Positions 1 through 9,339 of a DNA stretch of 64,000 nucleotides are shown piece by piece. The notes under the pieces are model-generated. The model was not told where the DNA came from, did not search any database, and worked only from the letters and a program-made list of their open reading frames with translations. The translations under genes were made by a program, and so were the position numbers. The DNA is from Streptococcus ictaluri 707-05 (lineage in GTDB: Bacteria > Bacillota > Bacilli > Lactobacillales > Streptococcaceae): positions 124,001 to 188,000 of the forward strand of contig NZ_AEUX02000005.1 of NCBI RefSeq assembly GCF_000188015.2, given 5' to 3'. The number at the start of each line of letters is the position of its first letter. Within the stretch, counting starts at the first letter, position 1.

Positions 1-101
1 CTTATCTTTTGGTCTTCTCTGTTATTAATAATATAGGAGACGGTGGCAACAGATACCCCTGCTTCACGAGCCACATCTTTGATGGTAACTTTCTTATTCA
101 T
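1..101 (-). CDS. LacI-family transcriptional regulator, N-terminus only (MalR-like)
   Basis: The reverse strand reads MNKKVTIKDVAREAGVSVAT and continues VSYIINN before the window ends. This is the typical LacI-family helix-turn-helix. Only about 33 codons are visible. It is divergent from a maltodextrin operon 62 bases away, the usual place for a MalR-type repressor, so control of that operon is inferred from context. The effector domain is outside the window, so the sugar specificity cannot be read. Confidence 0.85.
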   Translation of the reverse strand, partial: MNKKVTIKDVAREAGVSVATVSYIINNREDQKI

Positions 102-163
102 AGCAATGTTATATAAAAAAACAGTAAAAGTCAACAACCAGTTAAAAAGGAGTAGAAAAAGAC

Positions 164-1882
164 ATGAATGAAGCAGGAATGCTGCAGATTCCAGATTCCA
201 GATATTGCTTTGCGACAGATCGCAATGACTTGGTCATTCACTTACGCATTGCCAAAGAAGACAAAGACGCTAAAGTCTTTCTGGTCTATGGGGACAAATT
301 TGAATACCATGATAAGCAGTCTGAAAAAGAAATTGAGATTGCCTACCAAGATAAGACTTATGTCTATTATGAAGTCAAGCAGCATGTGACGGATCGCCGT
401 TTTGCCTATATTTTTCGATTTGAGGTAGAGGGCAGAAGCTATTATTTCAGTGAAGATGGATTAACAGAAAGCTATGATTTTCCAAATAGTTTTTACAATT
501 TTTTCCAGATGCCTTACATCAATGAGGTTGATATTCACCGTCCTATCCCTTGGTTGAAAGATGCGGTTTTTTATCAGATTTTTGTGGATCGTTTTGCCCA
601 GGGAGATTTTGACAAAGACCAGTCCTATATTGACATGGCCTGGGGAGACAAACCGACACCGAGTCATTTCGCAGGTGGTGATTTGAAAGGTATCATCCAA
701 AAACTCGATTACCTCTCAGACTTAGGAATCAAGGCCATCTACCTAACTCCTATTTTCTTGTCACCAACTAATAACAAGTATGATATTATTGATTATTATC
801 GGGTTGACCCACAATTTGGAAGTCTTGAGGATTTAAAAACCTTAGTAACCAAGGCTCATCAAATGGGTATCAGAGTGATTTTAGATGCGGTTTTCAATCA
901 TTGCAGTGTGCTCGCTCCTCAATTTCAAGATGTTCTTGATAAGGGCAGAGAGTCAGTCTTTTATGATTGGTTTATGATTGAAGGGGATTACCCTAATCCA
1001 GACTTGCTCAATTATGAGACCTTTGCCTCTTGTCACTATATGCCAAAATGGAACACTTCAAATCCTAAGGTTCAAGACTTCTTAATTTCAGTGGGACTTT
1101 ATTGGATAAAAGAGGCAGATATCGACGGTTGGCGATTGGATGTCTCAGATGAAGTTTCACATCAATTTTGGCGTGACTTTAGACGAGCTGTTAAGGCCAC
1201 CAAAGAAGACTGCGTGCTGATTGGTGAGAATTGGCATGATGCTTACCCTTACCTAGCTGGTGACCAGTATGATAGCATCATGAATTATGCCTTTACCAAG
1301 GTGTGTTTGGACACTTTTGCTTTTAATCGTTTCTCAGCCGAAAATTTGTCTCATCAATTGAATAATATTTTGATGCGTAATACCGATGCCGTCAATCGGA
1401 TGAATTTGAACCTTTTGGATTCTCATGACACGCATCGTATTTTTACCCAAGTTGGCAAATCAACTGAGAAACTATTGGCTGCCCTTGCCTTGGCTATGGT
1501 TTTTCCTGGTGTTCCTTGTCTTTATTACGGTACGGAACTAGCCATGGAGGGAGGCTATGACCCTGATTCGAGAAGAACCTTTAATTGGCAAAAAGAGGAG
1601 TGGAATATGGCCGTCCTTGAGCAGACCAAGGCGCTCATTAGACTAAAAGAATTAGCTGTGATTCAAGAGGGTGATATTCGCATCACTTATGATAAGGATC
1701 TTTTAAGAGTTAGCCGACTTGGAAAAGTGCAAAGACTCGACTTGCTTCTTAACTTGGGACAAAACCCACTTGGCATTGAGGTTAAAGATCAAGTAATCAT
1801 GGCCAATGGCTTAGATCTTCAAAAGCAAGTCTTAGCCCCATTTGGATTTATCATTATAACAAAGGAGAAGACGCATGATTAA
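164..1882 (+). CDS. GH13 alpha-amylase family hydrolase (neopullulanase / cyclomaltodextrinase type)
   Basis: Cytoplasmic glycosidase of 572 residues with no signal peptide, expected to cleave maltodextrins or cyclodextrins after import. All four GH13 motifs are visible: DAVFNH at 241-246, GWRLDVSDE at 322-330 (nucleophile Asp326), GENWHD at 354-359 (acid/base Glu355) and LLDSHDTHR at 417-425. The roughly 120-residue N-terminal beta region before the barrel fits the neopullulanase/maltogenic amylase subfamily. The start follows AAAAAGGAG with a rather long 12-base spacer; an in-frame ATG at 179 is an alternative. Its stop overlaps the start of the next gene, so it is the first gene of a maltodextrin operon. 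Confidence 0.88.
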   Translation: MNEAGMLQIPDSRYCFATDRNDLVIHLRIAKEDKDAKVFLVYGDKFEYHDKQSEKEIEIAYQDKTYVYYEVKQHVTDRRFAYIFRFEVEGRSYYFSEDGLTESYDFPNSFYNFFQMPYINEVDIHRPIPWLKDAVFYQIFVDRFAQGDFDKDQSYIDMAWGDKPTPSHFAGGDLKGIIQKLDYLSDLGIKAIYLTPIFLSPTNNKYDIIDYYRVDPQFGSLEDLKTLVTKAHQMGIRVILDAVFNHCSVLAPQFQDVLDKGRESVFYDWFMIEGDYPNPDLLNYETFASCHYMPKWNTSNPKVQDFLISVGLYWIKEADIDGWRLDVSDEVSHQFWRDFRRAVKATKEDCVLIGENWHDAYPYLAGDQYDSIMNYAFTKVCLDTFAFNRFSAENLSHQLNNILMRNTDAVNRMNLNLLDSHDTHRIFTQVGKSTEKLLAALALAMVFPGVPCLYYGTELAMEGGYDPDSRRTFNWQKEEWNMAVLEQTKALIRLKELAVIQEGDIRITYDKDLLRVSRLGKVQRLDLLLNLGQNPLGIEVKDQVIMANGLDLQKQVLAPFGFIIITKEKTHD

Positions 1883-3323
1883 CAAAAAAGCATCCCTAAC
1901 AGGATTTATCTGTTTAAGTCTACTTAGCTTAAGTGCTTGTCAATCATCAAACCAATCTGAAAAAAATGCTGCAAAGGGAGACATCTTCACAGGAAAGCTT
2001 GAGAAGAAGGTTACCATTAAAGTTTTGGAAAATGATACTGCAATTTCCAAAGGTTATTTTAAAGAAATTATCACAGCATTTAATAACAAGTATGCTAAAG
2101 ACGGTATTAAAGCTGTAGATGCCAATACAGATCAATTTGTTGATTTAGCAAAAGATGGTCCTTATGGTTATGGACCGGATGTTATTTATCAAGCTAATGA
2201 CATCATTATGAAATATGCGGCAGATAAACACATTTACCCTTTACCAGTTGATCGCTTGGGCGCTTATAAAGAGACCTCAAAAGAAGCGTGGACAGCCTTC
2301 ACCTTGAAAAAGGATGGCAAAAAATACATTTGCGGGATGCCTGTCAATGTGCAGATGCCTCTCATCTATTACCGCAAAGACTTGCTTCCAGCTGATTGGA
2401 AGAGCCAGTGGGATAAGAATAACAATGATCAGCCGGATATGTTAGAGAATTGGTCAGATATGTTAGCCTTTTCTCGTCAACGCCATCAAGAAAATCCTTC
2501 ACAATATGGTTATATGCAATCCATCTATGATTCTTACTTTTCAAATGGCTTCTTGCTATCTTATGGGGCTTATATTTTTGGTAACCATAATACAGATACC
2601 AAAGATATTGGCCTATCAAAAGGACAGGCAGAAAAAGGGGCTCATGTTTTGCAACAGTTAGCTAGTGCTATGAATGAAGAAAGTATCAATGATACGATCC
2701 AAACCAGTGCTTATAGCAAGATCGGAAACGGCACTTATTTTGCAACCATGTCAACACCAGACGTCTATTCTACTTTCCTAGGTGAAATGACTCAAGATTA
2801 CATGGCAAAAGGAAAATCCGAGGCTGAAGCGAAGACGCTAGCTAAGGAAAATCTAGGTTTAGCAAGCATTCCAAAATTGCCTAAGTCTGGTGATTTAGAA
2901 GATGGTAGTCAAGACTTGATTCCAACCAAGACCATGGGTGGTATTAGTGGATACGCCGTGAGTGCTTACACTAAGGCTCCTAATGCTAGTCTTGCCTTCA
3001 TTGAATTTGCAACTAATTACCAAAATATTAAAAAACGTCATCAGCTCCTAGGGATTGTTCCGACACGAGTTGATTTGGTTAAAGAAATTGGTGGCTCAAC
3101 AAAAGATGTGTACCTAAATCTGGAACAAAAAAACATTGTCCTTATGCCATCAAATGGGGCTGCTAGCCAAATTTGGACGCCAACACAAACTTACTTTGCT
3201 GACATCACCAAAGATGTCTTTAGACCAGAATCTGAAAAGAAATATCCTGATAACAAAGCTCTAAAAGAAGGCTTGAAAAAGGTAGACCAACAGATTCATG
3301 ATGCCATTCATACCTTGGAATAG
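1875..3323 (+). CDS. Maltodextrin-binding lipoprotein of an ABC importer (MalX/MalE type)
   Basis: A 482-residue extracellular solute-binding protein. The N-terminus has a lipoprotein signal with lipobox LSAC, Cys22 being the lipidated residue, so it is anchored on the outer face of the membrane. The family 1 binding-protein fold (conserved segments near VIYQANDIIMKYA and MGGISGYAV) and its position directly before two MalF/MalG-type permeases support maltodextrin binding. It overlaps the hydrolase gene by 8 bases and has its own AAAGGAG site. Since the MalG-type gene downstream is frameshifted, this importer is probably not functional unless that is a sequence error. No ATPase gene is present; streptococci often use a shared MsmK. 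Confidence 0.88.
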   Translation: MINKKASLTGFICLSLLSLSACQSSNQSEKNAAKGDIFTGKLEKKVTIKVLENDTAISKGYFKEIITAFNNKYAKDGIKAVDANTDQFVDLAKDGPYGYGPDVIYQANDIIMKYAADKHIYPLPVDRLGAYKETSKEAWTAFTLKKDGKKYICGMPVNVQMPLIYYRKDLLPADWKSQWDKNNNDQPDMLENWSDMLAFSRQRHQENPSQYGYMQSIYDSYFSNGFLLSYGAYIFGNHNTDTKDIGLSKGQAEKGAHVLQQLASAMNEESINDTIQTSAYSKIGNGTYFATMSTPDVYSTFLGEMTQDYMAKGKSEAEAKTLAKENLGLASIPKLPKSGDLEDGSQDLIPTKTMGGISGYAVSAYTKAPNASLAFIEFATNYQNIKKRHQLLGIVPTRVDLVKEIGGSTKDVYLNLEQKNIVLMPSNGAASQIWTPTQTYFADITKDVFRPESEKKYPDNKALKEGLKKVDQQIHDAIHTLE

Positions 3324-3332
3324 GAGAAAGTC

Positions 3333-4640
3333 ATGGAAAGCAGACAAAAAAGAGATCTTAGCTCTAAGGGCTTGAGGCACTACTTGCCTTATGTCCTTAT
3401 GGGCTCAGGACAATTTCAATATGGTCAACGCTTAAAAGTCTATTTTCTAGCTCTTGTTGAGCTTAGCTTTCTTAGCTATTTTGTGATCAGAGGCTTTAAG
3501 GATATGGTGGGATTTGTTACTTTGGGAGATCAAAAAGCTGATACTTGGCAAGGCATTAGTGGTGATAATTCCGTTATCATGCTTTTGATGGGTATTTTGA
3601 GTCTTATCTTTTTAGCCTACTTTGTTTACCTTTATGTGCTTTCTATTAAGGAATGGCGAGCTTTAGAAGAAGGGCCAAAGCTGGCAAAAGAACCACTTAG
3701 TTTAAAAGAGGAATTTCATCAGCTAGCAGACCAACATTTTCCACAAATGGTTTTGTTCTTCCCAATTTTAGGGATTCTCATTTTTAGTGTCCTTCCAATT
3801 GTCTTTATGATTTTGATTGCCTTCACTAATTACGGTGGGAAAATCGTACCGCCAGAGTTGGTAGATTGGGTTGGTTTGGCTAATTTCAAAAAAATTGTGA
3901 GTCTTTCCCAATTTGCGCCAATCTTTTTCAAAATCTTTCAATGGAATATGGTTTGGGCTGTTTTATCAACCGCTCTGAACTATTTTGCAGGACTAGTTTT
4001 AGCTCTCTTATTTAGCCATAAGAAACTTAAAGGAAGTGTCTTTTGGAGAGCTTTTCCGATATTAGCTTATGCTATTCCAGGATTTATTAGCCTTCTAGCC
4101 TTCAAGTTTATGTTTTCATATGGTGGGCCAATTAATTATTATATTCAGGCGATGGGGCACCATGCCGTTGGCTTTTTGGATGTGGATGCTAAATGGCTAG
4201 CGCGTGCTATTGGACTTTTTGTTAATGCTTGGATTAGTGTTCCTTCTATTATGCTTTTAGCTACGGGTCTCTTATCTAATAAAGATGAGAGCCTCTACGA
4301 AGCAGCTCAGATTGATGGCGCTAGCAAGTGGCAACAGTTTAGCAAGATTACCTTGCCTTATATGATTATAGCGACTACCCCTGTCTTGATTGGACAGTTT
4401 GTTGGAAACTTTAACAATTTTGGTATTTTCTATTTCCTTAGAGGTGGCCTCTACATGGATCATTATTTCTTAGCGAGTGATACAGATTTATTGATTAACT
4501 GGCTTTATAATTTATCTATTGCCAACAACTATTACAGTATTGGGGCTAGTATTAGCTTGATTATCTTTATTGTAATATCAATCATGTCCTTATTTGTTTA
4601 TATCAGGTCAGCATCCTACAAGGAAGGGGGAAAAGTATAA
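3333..4640 (+). CDS. Maltodextrin ABC transporter permease, MalF type
   Basis: Integral membrane permease of 435 residues with an extended N-terminal membrane region before the core, as is usual for streptococcal MalC/MalF proteins. The cytoplasmic EAA loop is clear near residues 323-342 (EAAQIDGASKWQQFSKITLP), the site that docks the ATPase. It starts 9 bases after the binding-protein stop with a GGAGAAAG ribosome site and is followed after one base by the MalG-type gene, so all are one operon. Confidence 0.88.
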   Translation: MESRQKRDLSSKGLRHYLPYVLMGSGQFQYGQRLKVYFLALVELSFLSYFVIRGFKDMVGFVTLGDQKADTWQGISGDNSVIMLLMGILSLIFLAYFVYLYVLSIKEWRALEEGPKLAKEPLSLKEEFHQLADQHFPQMVLFFPILGILIFSVLPIVFMILIAFTNYGGKIVPPELVDWVGLANFKKIVSLSQFAPIFFKIFQWNMVWAVLSTALNYFAGLVLALLFSHKKLKGSVFWRAFPILAYAIPGFISLLAFKFMFSYGGPINYYIQAMGHHAVGFLDVDAKWLARAIGLFVNAWISVPSIMLLATGLLSNKDESLYEAAQIDGASKWQQFSKITLPYMIIATTPVLIGQFVGNFNNFGIFYFLRGGLYMDHYFLASDTDLLINWLYNLSIANNYYSIGASISLIIFIVISIMSLFVYIRSASYKEGGKV

Positions 4641-4641
4641 A

Positions 4642-5467
4642 ATGAAAAAGTTAAAAACTTTAGGTGATTTGTCAGCTCTGTATTTGGGTCTGATTCTTGT
4701 TAGATAATCTTCTTTTTCCCTTGCTTATGGTTGATTATGGCTTCCTTTTCCAAGTCAGGCACCATCTATTCCTTCCAAGGTTTCTTTCCAAAAGCTTACA
4801 GTTTCAACAGTTTTGTGACACTCTTTACGGATACCAAACTCTATAATTATCCCCAATGGTTTTTCAACACTTTGTTAATCTCCTCGGCCAGTTGTGTATT
4901 GAGAACGATTCTAGTGATTTAACAGCCTACACTATGTCACGTTTCCAATTCAAGTCAAAGAAGGCCTTGATGAAAGTGACTATGGTTCTAGGGATGTTCC
5001 CATCTTTTATGGGGATGATTGCTGTTTATATTGTCATGACTCAGTTTAATTTGATCAATCAATTATGGGGGCTAATCCTGATTTATAGTGCAGCGGCACC
5101 ACTTGGCTACCTCACTCAAAAAGGCTTTTTTGATACCATTCCTTATAGTATTGATGAAGCCGCCCGTATTGATGGGGCTACTAGTTTTCAAATCTTTACC
5201 AAGATTCACCTACCTTTATCCAGACCAATCATTACCTATACAGCCTTAACCGCTTTTTCTTGGTCATGGAGTGATTTCATTTTACCTAAGTTACTTTTAG
5301 AAGAGAAAAATCTTTACACTGTAGCAGTTGGCTTAATGAATCTTGGTGAAACCGAATTTGCTCGTTTTGCTGCCGGCAGTGTCTTTATTGCCATACCCAT
5401 TATTCTCCTCTATTTCTTACTGGTTAAACACATGGTAGAAGGCTTATCTGCAGGCGCAGTAAAATAA
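4642..5467 (+). pseudogene. Frameshifted maltodextrin permease, MalG type
   Basis: The start MKKLKTLGDLSALYLGLILV is followed by a stop at 4705-4707. The homologous sequence continues in a second frame from about 4704 (IIFFFPCLWLIMASFSKSG) to a stop at 4920-4922, then in a third frame (LTAYTMSRFQFKS) to 5467. The third part carries the EAA loop EAARIDGATSFQIFTKIHLP. Read together the three pieces give one MalG-like permease of about 275 residues, so at least two frameshifts separate it from a working gene. This would disable the importer. Loss of maltodextrin uptake in this strain is inferred. Confidence 0.85.
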
Positions 5468-5470
5468 AAC

Positions 5471-5500
5471 AAAAAATAACTCAGTTTTGAGTTATTTTTT
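5471..5500 (+). terminator. Rho-independent terminator after the maltodextrin operon
   Basis: AAAATAACTCA and TGAGTTATTTT form a stem of about 11 pairs around a 3-4 base loop, followed by a T run. It lies 3 bases after the last stop codon. It can also serve the converging LysR gene. Confidence 0.85.
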
Positions 5501-5544
5501 GTTTTAACAATATTTTAAGATGGGAATGCTTTAAATAGCAGACT

Positions 5545-6456
5545 TTAATGATGTTTTAAAAAGGCATTATAGAGCTGAATACTAGGTCCTGAGAGACTAG
5601 TATCTTTGCTATAAATTAAGATATATTCTGCAAAAAGATTCAAGCGATCGATCCTAAAAATATTACAATTTTTGTTATCTAGGTAGCTTGAGACCAATCT
5701 CTCAGGGATGAAAGTTGCCCCCATCCCTGACAGGGATAGGTTAATAGCAGTTGGTGATGTGCTAGTTGTGATAACTTGGTTGAGTTTGATGTGTTGTTTT
5801 TGGTAATAGCGAGCAACAGTTTTGCCCATTCCGTATTCTAGTGGTGTTAAAATAAGCGGTTCATTTTCAAGCAATGACAAGGATTGTTTAAAAGGTGAGA
5901 TTTGCCCGCAATTTGTGACATCAAAGAGCGCACTATCTTTAGGAACAAATAAGAAAAGCTCTTCTTTTTGGATAGTGGAATAGGACACTTTGCTATCATC
6001 GCAAACAGGTGACATTCCCACAGCTAAATCTAACTCTCCTTTAGCTACCATTTGTTCACTAACATTTTGATTGTTTTCAATCAGCTTAATATGAAAACCT
6101 TCATGTTCTTTTTTAAATTGAGGGATAACATTACCAAGCAATGATGAGGCAAGACCGGGATTAATGCCCAAGATAATTTCGCCTTTGTGGTTATTGCCAA
6201 TCAAGAAGAGTTCACGAGTCATTTGCTTTTCAACTTCTTCGATTTTTTTGAGGTAATAAAGGTATCGCTTACCACCATAAGTGAGTTGAGTACGGTGGTA
6301 ATTGCTTTCAAATAAAGTGATTCCAATATCTTCTTCTGTTTGTTTGATAAATTTACTCAAATAGGGCTGTGATAGAAAAAGTTCTTTGGCAGCACTGGTA
6401 ATACTATTGTGTTTTTCAATGGTTTCTAAGTAAAGGATTTTTTGAAAAGTTTGCAT
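5545..6456 (-). CDS. LysR-family transcriptional regulator
   Basis: A 303-residue protein with an N-terminal winged helix-turn-helix (about residues 15-40, ITSAAKELFLSQPYLSKFIK) and a C-terminal periplasmic-binding-like effector domain, the standard LysR plan and length. It is transcribed away from the amidohydrolase/MFS pair, the usual arrangement for a LysR activator of an adjacent divergent operon. The gap of about 250 bases holds two copies of an inverted repeat that fit its binding site. The co-inducer is unknown; an N-acyl amino acid or a related amide is a guess from the neighbours. Confidence 0.87.
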   Translation of the reverse strand: MQTFQKILYLETIEKHNSITSAAKELFLSQPYLSKFIKQTEEDIGITLFESNYHRTQLTYGGKRYLYYLKKIEEVEKQMTRELFLIGNNHKGEIILGINPGLASSLLGNVIPQFKKEHEGFHIKLIENNQNVSEQMVAKGELDLAVGMSPVCDDSKVSYSTIQKEELFLFVPKDSALFDVTNCGQISPFKQSLSLLENEPLILTPLEYGMGKTVARYYQKQHIKLNQVITTSTSPTAINLSLSGMGATFIPERLVSSYLDNKNCNIFRIDRLNLFAEYILIYSKDTSLSGPSIQLYNAFLKHH

Positions 6457-6467
6457 GATTTAAGGTT

Positions 6468-6483
6468 ATAACTTTCTGGTTAT
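6468..6483. promoter_or_regulatory. Inverted-repeat operator candidate A (LysR type)
   Basis: ATAACTTTCTGGTTAT is a T-N11-A type interrupted dyad (ATAAC/GTTAT arms) 12 bases upstream of the LysR start. Read on the other strand it matches the copy at 6609 with one mismatch. Autoregulation is inferred. Confidence 0.5.
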
Positions 6484-6608
6484 CTTTTTAGAACTGTTTT
6501 GTTATAGAATACGTGAAATCAGTCATCATTAACGATTTAATGAGTCTTTCTTTTACCACAATTATATCATATAAAAGTTAAAAACGACTATTATTCAAGC
6601 TCTTTGCA

Positions 6609-6624
6609 ATAACCAAAAAGTTAT
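6609..6624. promoter_or_regulatory. Inverted-repeat operator candidate B (LysR type)
   Basis: ATAACCAAAAAGTTAT lies 83 bases before the amidohydrolase start. Its reverse complement differs from site A at one of 16 positions. Placement and symmetry fit a LysR activator site for the amidohydrolase operon. Confidence 0.5.
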
Positions 6625-6706
6625 GAGGGAGAGTCAAAAGAGTTATTTGTTAGAAGAGGTATGATAGGAGTAAACTAAATAAGTAATGAAGAAAAAGGAG
6701 TCCATC

Positions 6707-7921
6707 ATGAAGCAATTCACAGATAAAGTGCTTGCTCGTTTAGAAGCCAAGCAAAGTCGTATGATTGAGATTAGGCGTTATCTTCATCAACGTCCAGAGC
6801 TATCTTTTCAGGAATCTAAAACTGCTAAGTATATTAGCGATTTTTATCAAGGAAAAGATTGCCAAGTTCAGACAAATGTTGGTGGTATTAGAGGAGTCGT
6901 CGTTGACGTTTTTGGAAGTAAGGAGAGTGCTAAAAAGCAACAGCATATTGCTATTCGTGCTGATTTTGATGCCCTACCGATTCAGGAAGAAACAGGCTTG
7001 CCTTTTGCCTCTGTGAATCCGGGCGTTATGCATGCCTGTGGTCATGATGCGCACACAGCCCATATGCTCATTTTAGCTGAGACGTTAATTGAGTTGAAAT
7101 CAGAGTTTTCAGGTCACGTTCGCGTTTTACATCAGCCTGCCGAAGAGGTACCACCTGGAGGTGCTAAAGCAATGATTGAGGCTGGCTGTTTAGATGGAAT
7201 AGATGCTGTTTTAGGAATCCATGTCATGTCTACTATGGAAGAAGATACTGTTCAGTATCATGCTGGTGCGGTTCAAACGGGTAGAGCGACTTTTAAAGTT
7301 AAGATTCAAGGAAAAGGTGGTCACGGCTCAATGCCACATCTAGCCAATGATGCCATTGTTGCTGCGGCATCTTTTGTGACATCAGCTCAAACCATTGTGA
7401 GTCGTCGAATTAGTCCATTTGAAACGGCTGTTGTGACTATTGGATCATTTGATGGTAAAGGATCTGCAAATGTGATTAAAGACAGTGTTACCTTAGAAGG
7501 TGATGTACGTGTCATGAGTGAAGAGAGTCGTCAGATTGTCGAGGAGGAATTTAAACAAATCCTTGAAGGGATTTGTCAAGCCTTTAAAGTCACTTATGAG
7601 TTAGATTATCTTAATGATTATCCTGTTTTAATGAATGATGCACATGTGACAGACACAGTGACTAAAGCACTGAGAGAACAAGCTATTCCAGAAATGGAAG
7701 TCCTTGAGTGTGATCCTCAAACACCATCTGAGGATTTTGCCTATTACGCGCAACAAATTCCTGCATGTTTCTTCTATGTTGGAGCTCATGAAGCCGGTAA
7801 AGCTTATTACCCTCATAATCATCCGAAATTTGAAATTAGTGAACAATCATTACTAATCTCAGCAAAAGCAAAAGCAATGGCAACGGCCTTGATGGCCTGT
7901 TTAGAAGAAGGAGAAGAGTAG
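6707..7921 (+). CDS. M20D-family amidohydrolase (N-acyl amino acid / hippurate hydrolase type)
   Basis: A 404-residue cytoplasmic metallohydrolase expected to cleave an amide bond in N-acylated or N-aroylated amino acids. Metal-site motifs are visible: HACGHDAHTAHM at 109-120, HQPAEE at 142-147 and His172 in GIHVMST. The dimerisation domain lies in the middle (GRATFKVKIQGKGGHGSMPH) and the last ligand region is YPHNHPKF. I choose the ATG at 6707 because AAAAAGGAG sits 7 bases before it; the upstream ATG at 6686 has no such site. It forms an operon with the following MFS gene (stop and start adjoin). The exact substrate cannot be read from sequence. Confidence 0.86.
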   Translation: MKQFTDKVLARLEAKQSRMIEIRRYLHQRPELSFQESKTAKYISDFYQGKDCQVQTNVGGIRGVVVDVFGSKESAKKQQHIAIRADFDALPIQEETGLPFASVNPGVMHACGHDAHTAHMLILAETLIELKSEFSGHVRVLHQPAEEVPPGGAKAMIEAGCLDGIDAVLGIHVMSTMEEDTVQYHAGAVQTGRATFKVKIQGKGGHGSMPHLANDAIVAAASFVTSAQTIVSRRISPFETAVVTIGSFDGKGSANVIKDSVTLEGDVRVMSEESRQIVEEEFKQILEGICQAFKVTYELDYLNDYPVLMNDAHVTDTVTKALREQAIPEMEVLECDPQTPSEDFAYYAQQIPACFFYVGAHEAGKAYYPHNHPKFEISEQSLLISAKAKAMATALMACLEEGEE

Positions 7922-9295
7922 ATGAACACAACCTCAGCAGGTTTTAAAGGAAATAACAAGTTATTGGTAGGGATTGTATTGGCTGTGCTAGCCTTTTGGC
8001 TGTTTGCCCAATCCATTTTAAATATGGCGCCAGACGTTCAAAGGTCTTTAGGTATATCATAAGGATCTATGGACATCGGAATTTCGATTACAGCTCTCTT
8101 TTCAGGACTGTTCATTGTTGTAGCAGGTGGTCTGGCTGATAAATTAGGACGTGTCAAATTCACTTATATTGGACTTGCCTTTAATATCATTGGATCTCTT
8201 TTAATGATTATTACGCAAGGGGCTTTTCTCTTTATCTTAGGTCGTATCTTTCAAGGGCTAGCAGCAGCCTTTATCATGCCTTCAACGATGGCTTTGGTAA
8301 AAACCTACTATGACGGGGCTGACCGTCAAAGAGCTGTCTCATTTTGGTCGATTGGCTCATGGGGTGGTTCAGGTTTATGTTCCTTCTTTGGAGGAGCAGT
8401 TGCCTCAACACTTGGCTGGAGGTATGTATTTGTCTTTTCCATTATGGCTTCGGTTTTAAGTTTTGCACTTATTTTTGGTACTCCAGAAAGTAAAGTTGAG
8501 ACCAAACAAAGAAAGTTTGACTTTATTGGTTTACTGATCTTTATTGTGACCATGCTATCTTTAAACATCGGTATTTCAACAGCTAAGGAAAATGGCTTTA
8601 CCTCTCCGATGACTTTGCTTCTTTTCGCAATTGTACTAGTAGGTTTCACAATCTTTTATTTTGTAGAAACTAATAAGTCTGCTAGTTTTATTGATTTTCG
8701 TTTATTTGATAATAAATTCTTCTTGGGTGCAACGATTTCAAATTTCTTATTAAATGCTGTTGCGGGTGCCCTTATCGTTGTGAATACTTATATGCAACAA
8801 GGACGTGGTCTATCGGCATCAAAAGCTGGTATGATGTCACTTGGTTACTTAGCTTGTATTCTGATTACCATTCGAATTGGAGAAAAATTACTTCAGACAT
8901 TTGGTGCGGCAAAACCAATGTTGTGGGGTGCTTTAGCCACACTCTTTGGAATTGTTTTAATGACATTTGTTAATGTCCAAGGTCCGTTGTATCTTGTTTT
9001 AGTTTTTGTTGGCTATGCTATTTTTGGTACAGGTCTAGGAATATATGCAACACCATCAACAGACACAGCTATTTCAAGTATTCCAAATGAAAAGGTTGGA
9101 GTAACTTCTGGTATTTATAAGATGGCAAGTTCATTAGGTGGAGCTATTGGAGTAGCGATGTCAATCGCAGTTTACCATGCCTTGGTGACACAAACGCAAT
9201 TTGATAGAGCTGCATTTTATGGCTTATTAGTCAATGTTGTCTTTTGTACTTTATCTATTCTGTCAATCTTATTTGTCATTCCAAAACGTCAATAA
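7922..9295 (+). pseudogene. MFS exporter (EmrB/QacA-like) broken by an in-frame stop
   Basis: The frame starts directly after the amidohydrolase stop (MNTTSAGFKGNNKLLVG) and runs 46 codons to a TAA at 8060-8062, then stays open in the same frame to 9295 (MDIGISITALFSGLFIVVAGG and onward). The full 457 codons encode a major facilitator protein with about 14 membrane segments and motif A-like GGLADKLGRVKFTY. A single nonsense change therefore removes the first helix. An internal start at 8069 could give a truncated product, but it would lack transmembrane helix 1. It was probably co-expressed with the amidohydrolase under LysR control. Confidence 0.82.
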
Positions 9296-9339
9296 GAGCG
9301 AGTTTTTAAAAGTGAGAATCCATTTACTTAAAATCCCGC

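Noticed and set aside
102..163. MalR or CcpA (cre) operator between the LacI-type regulator and the maltodextrin operon
   Set aside because: No palindrome resembling the cre or MalR consensus is visible in the 62-base gap.
6686..6706. Longer start for the amidohydrolase (ATG at 6686)
   Set aside because: No ribosome site precedes it, and the AAAAAGGAG for the ATG at 6707 lies inside this extension.
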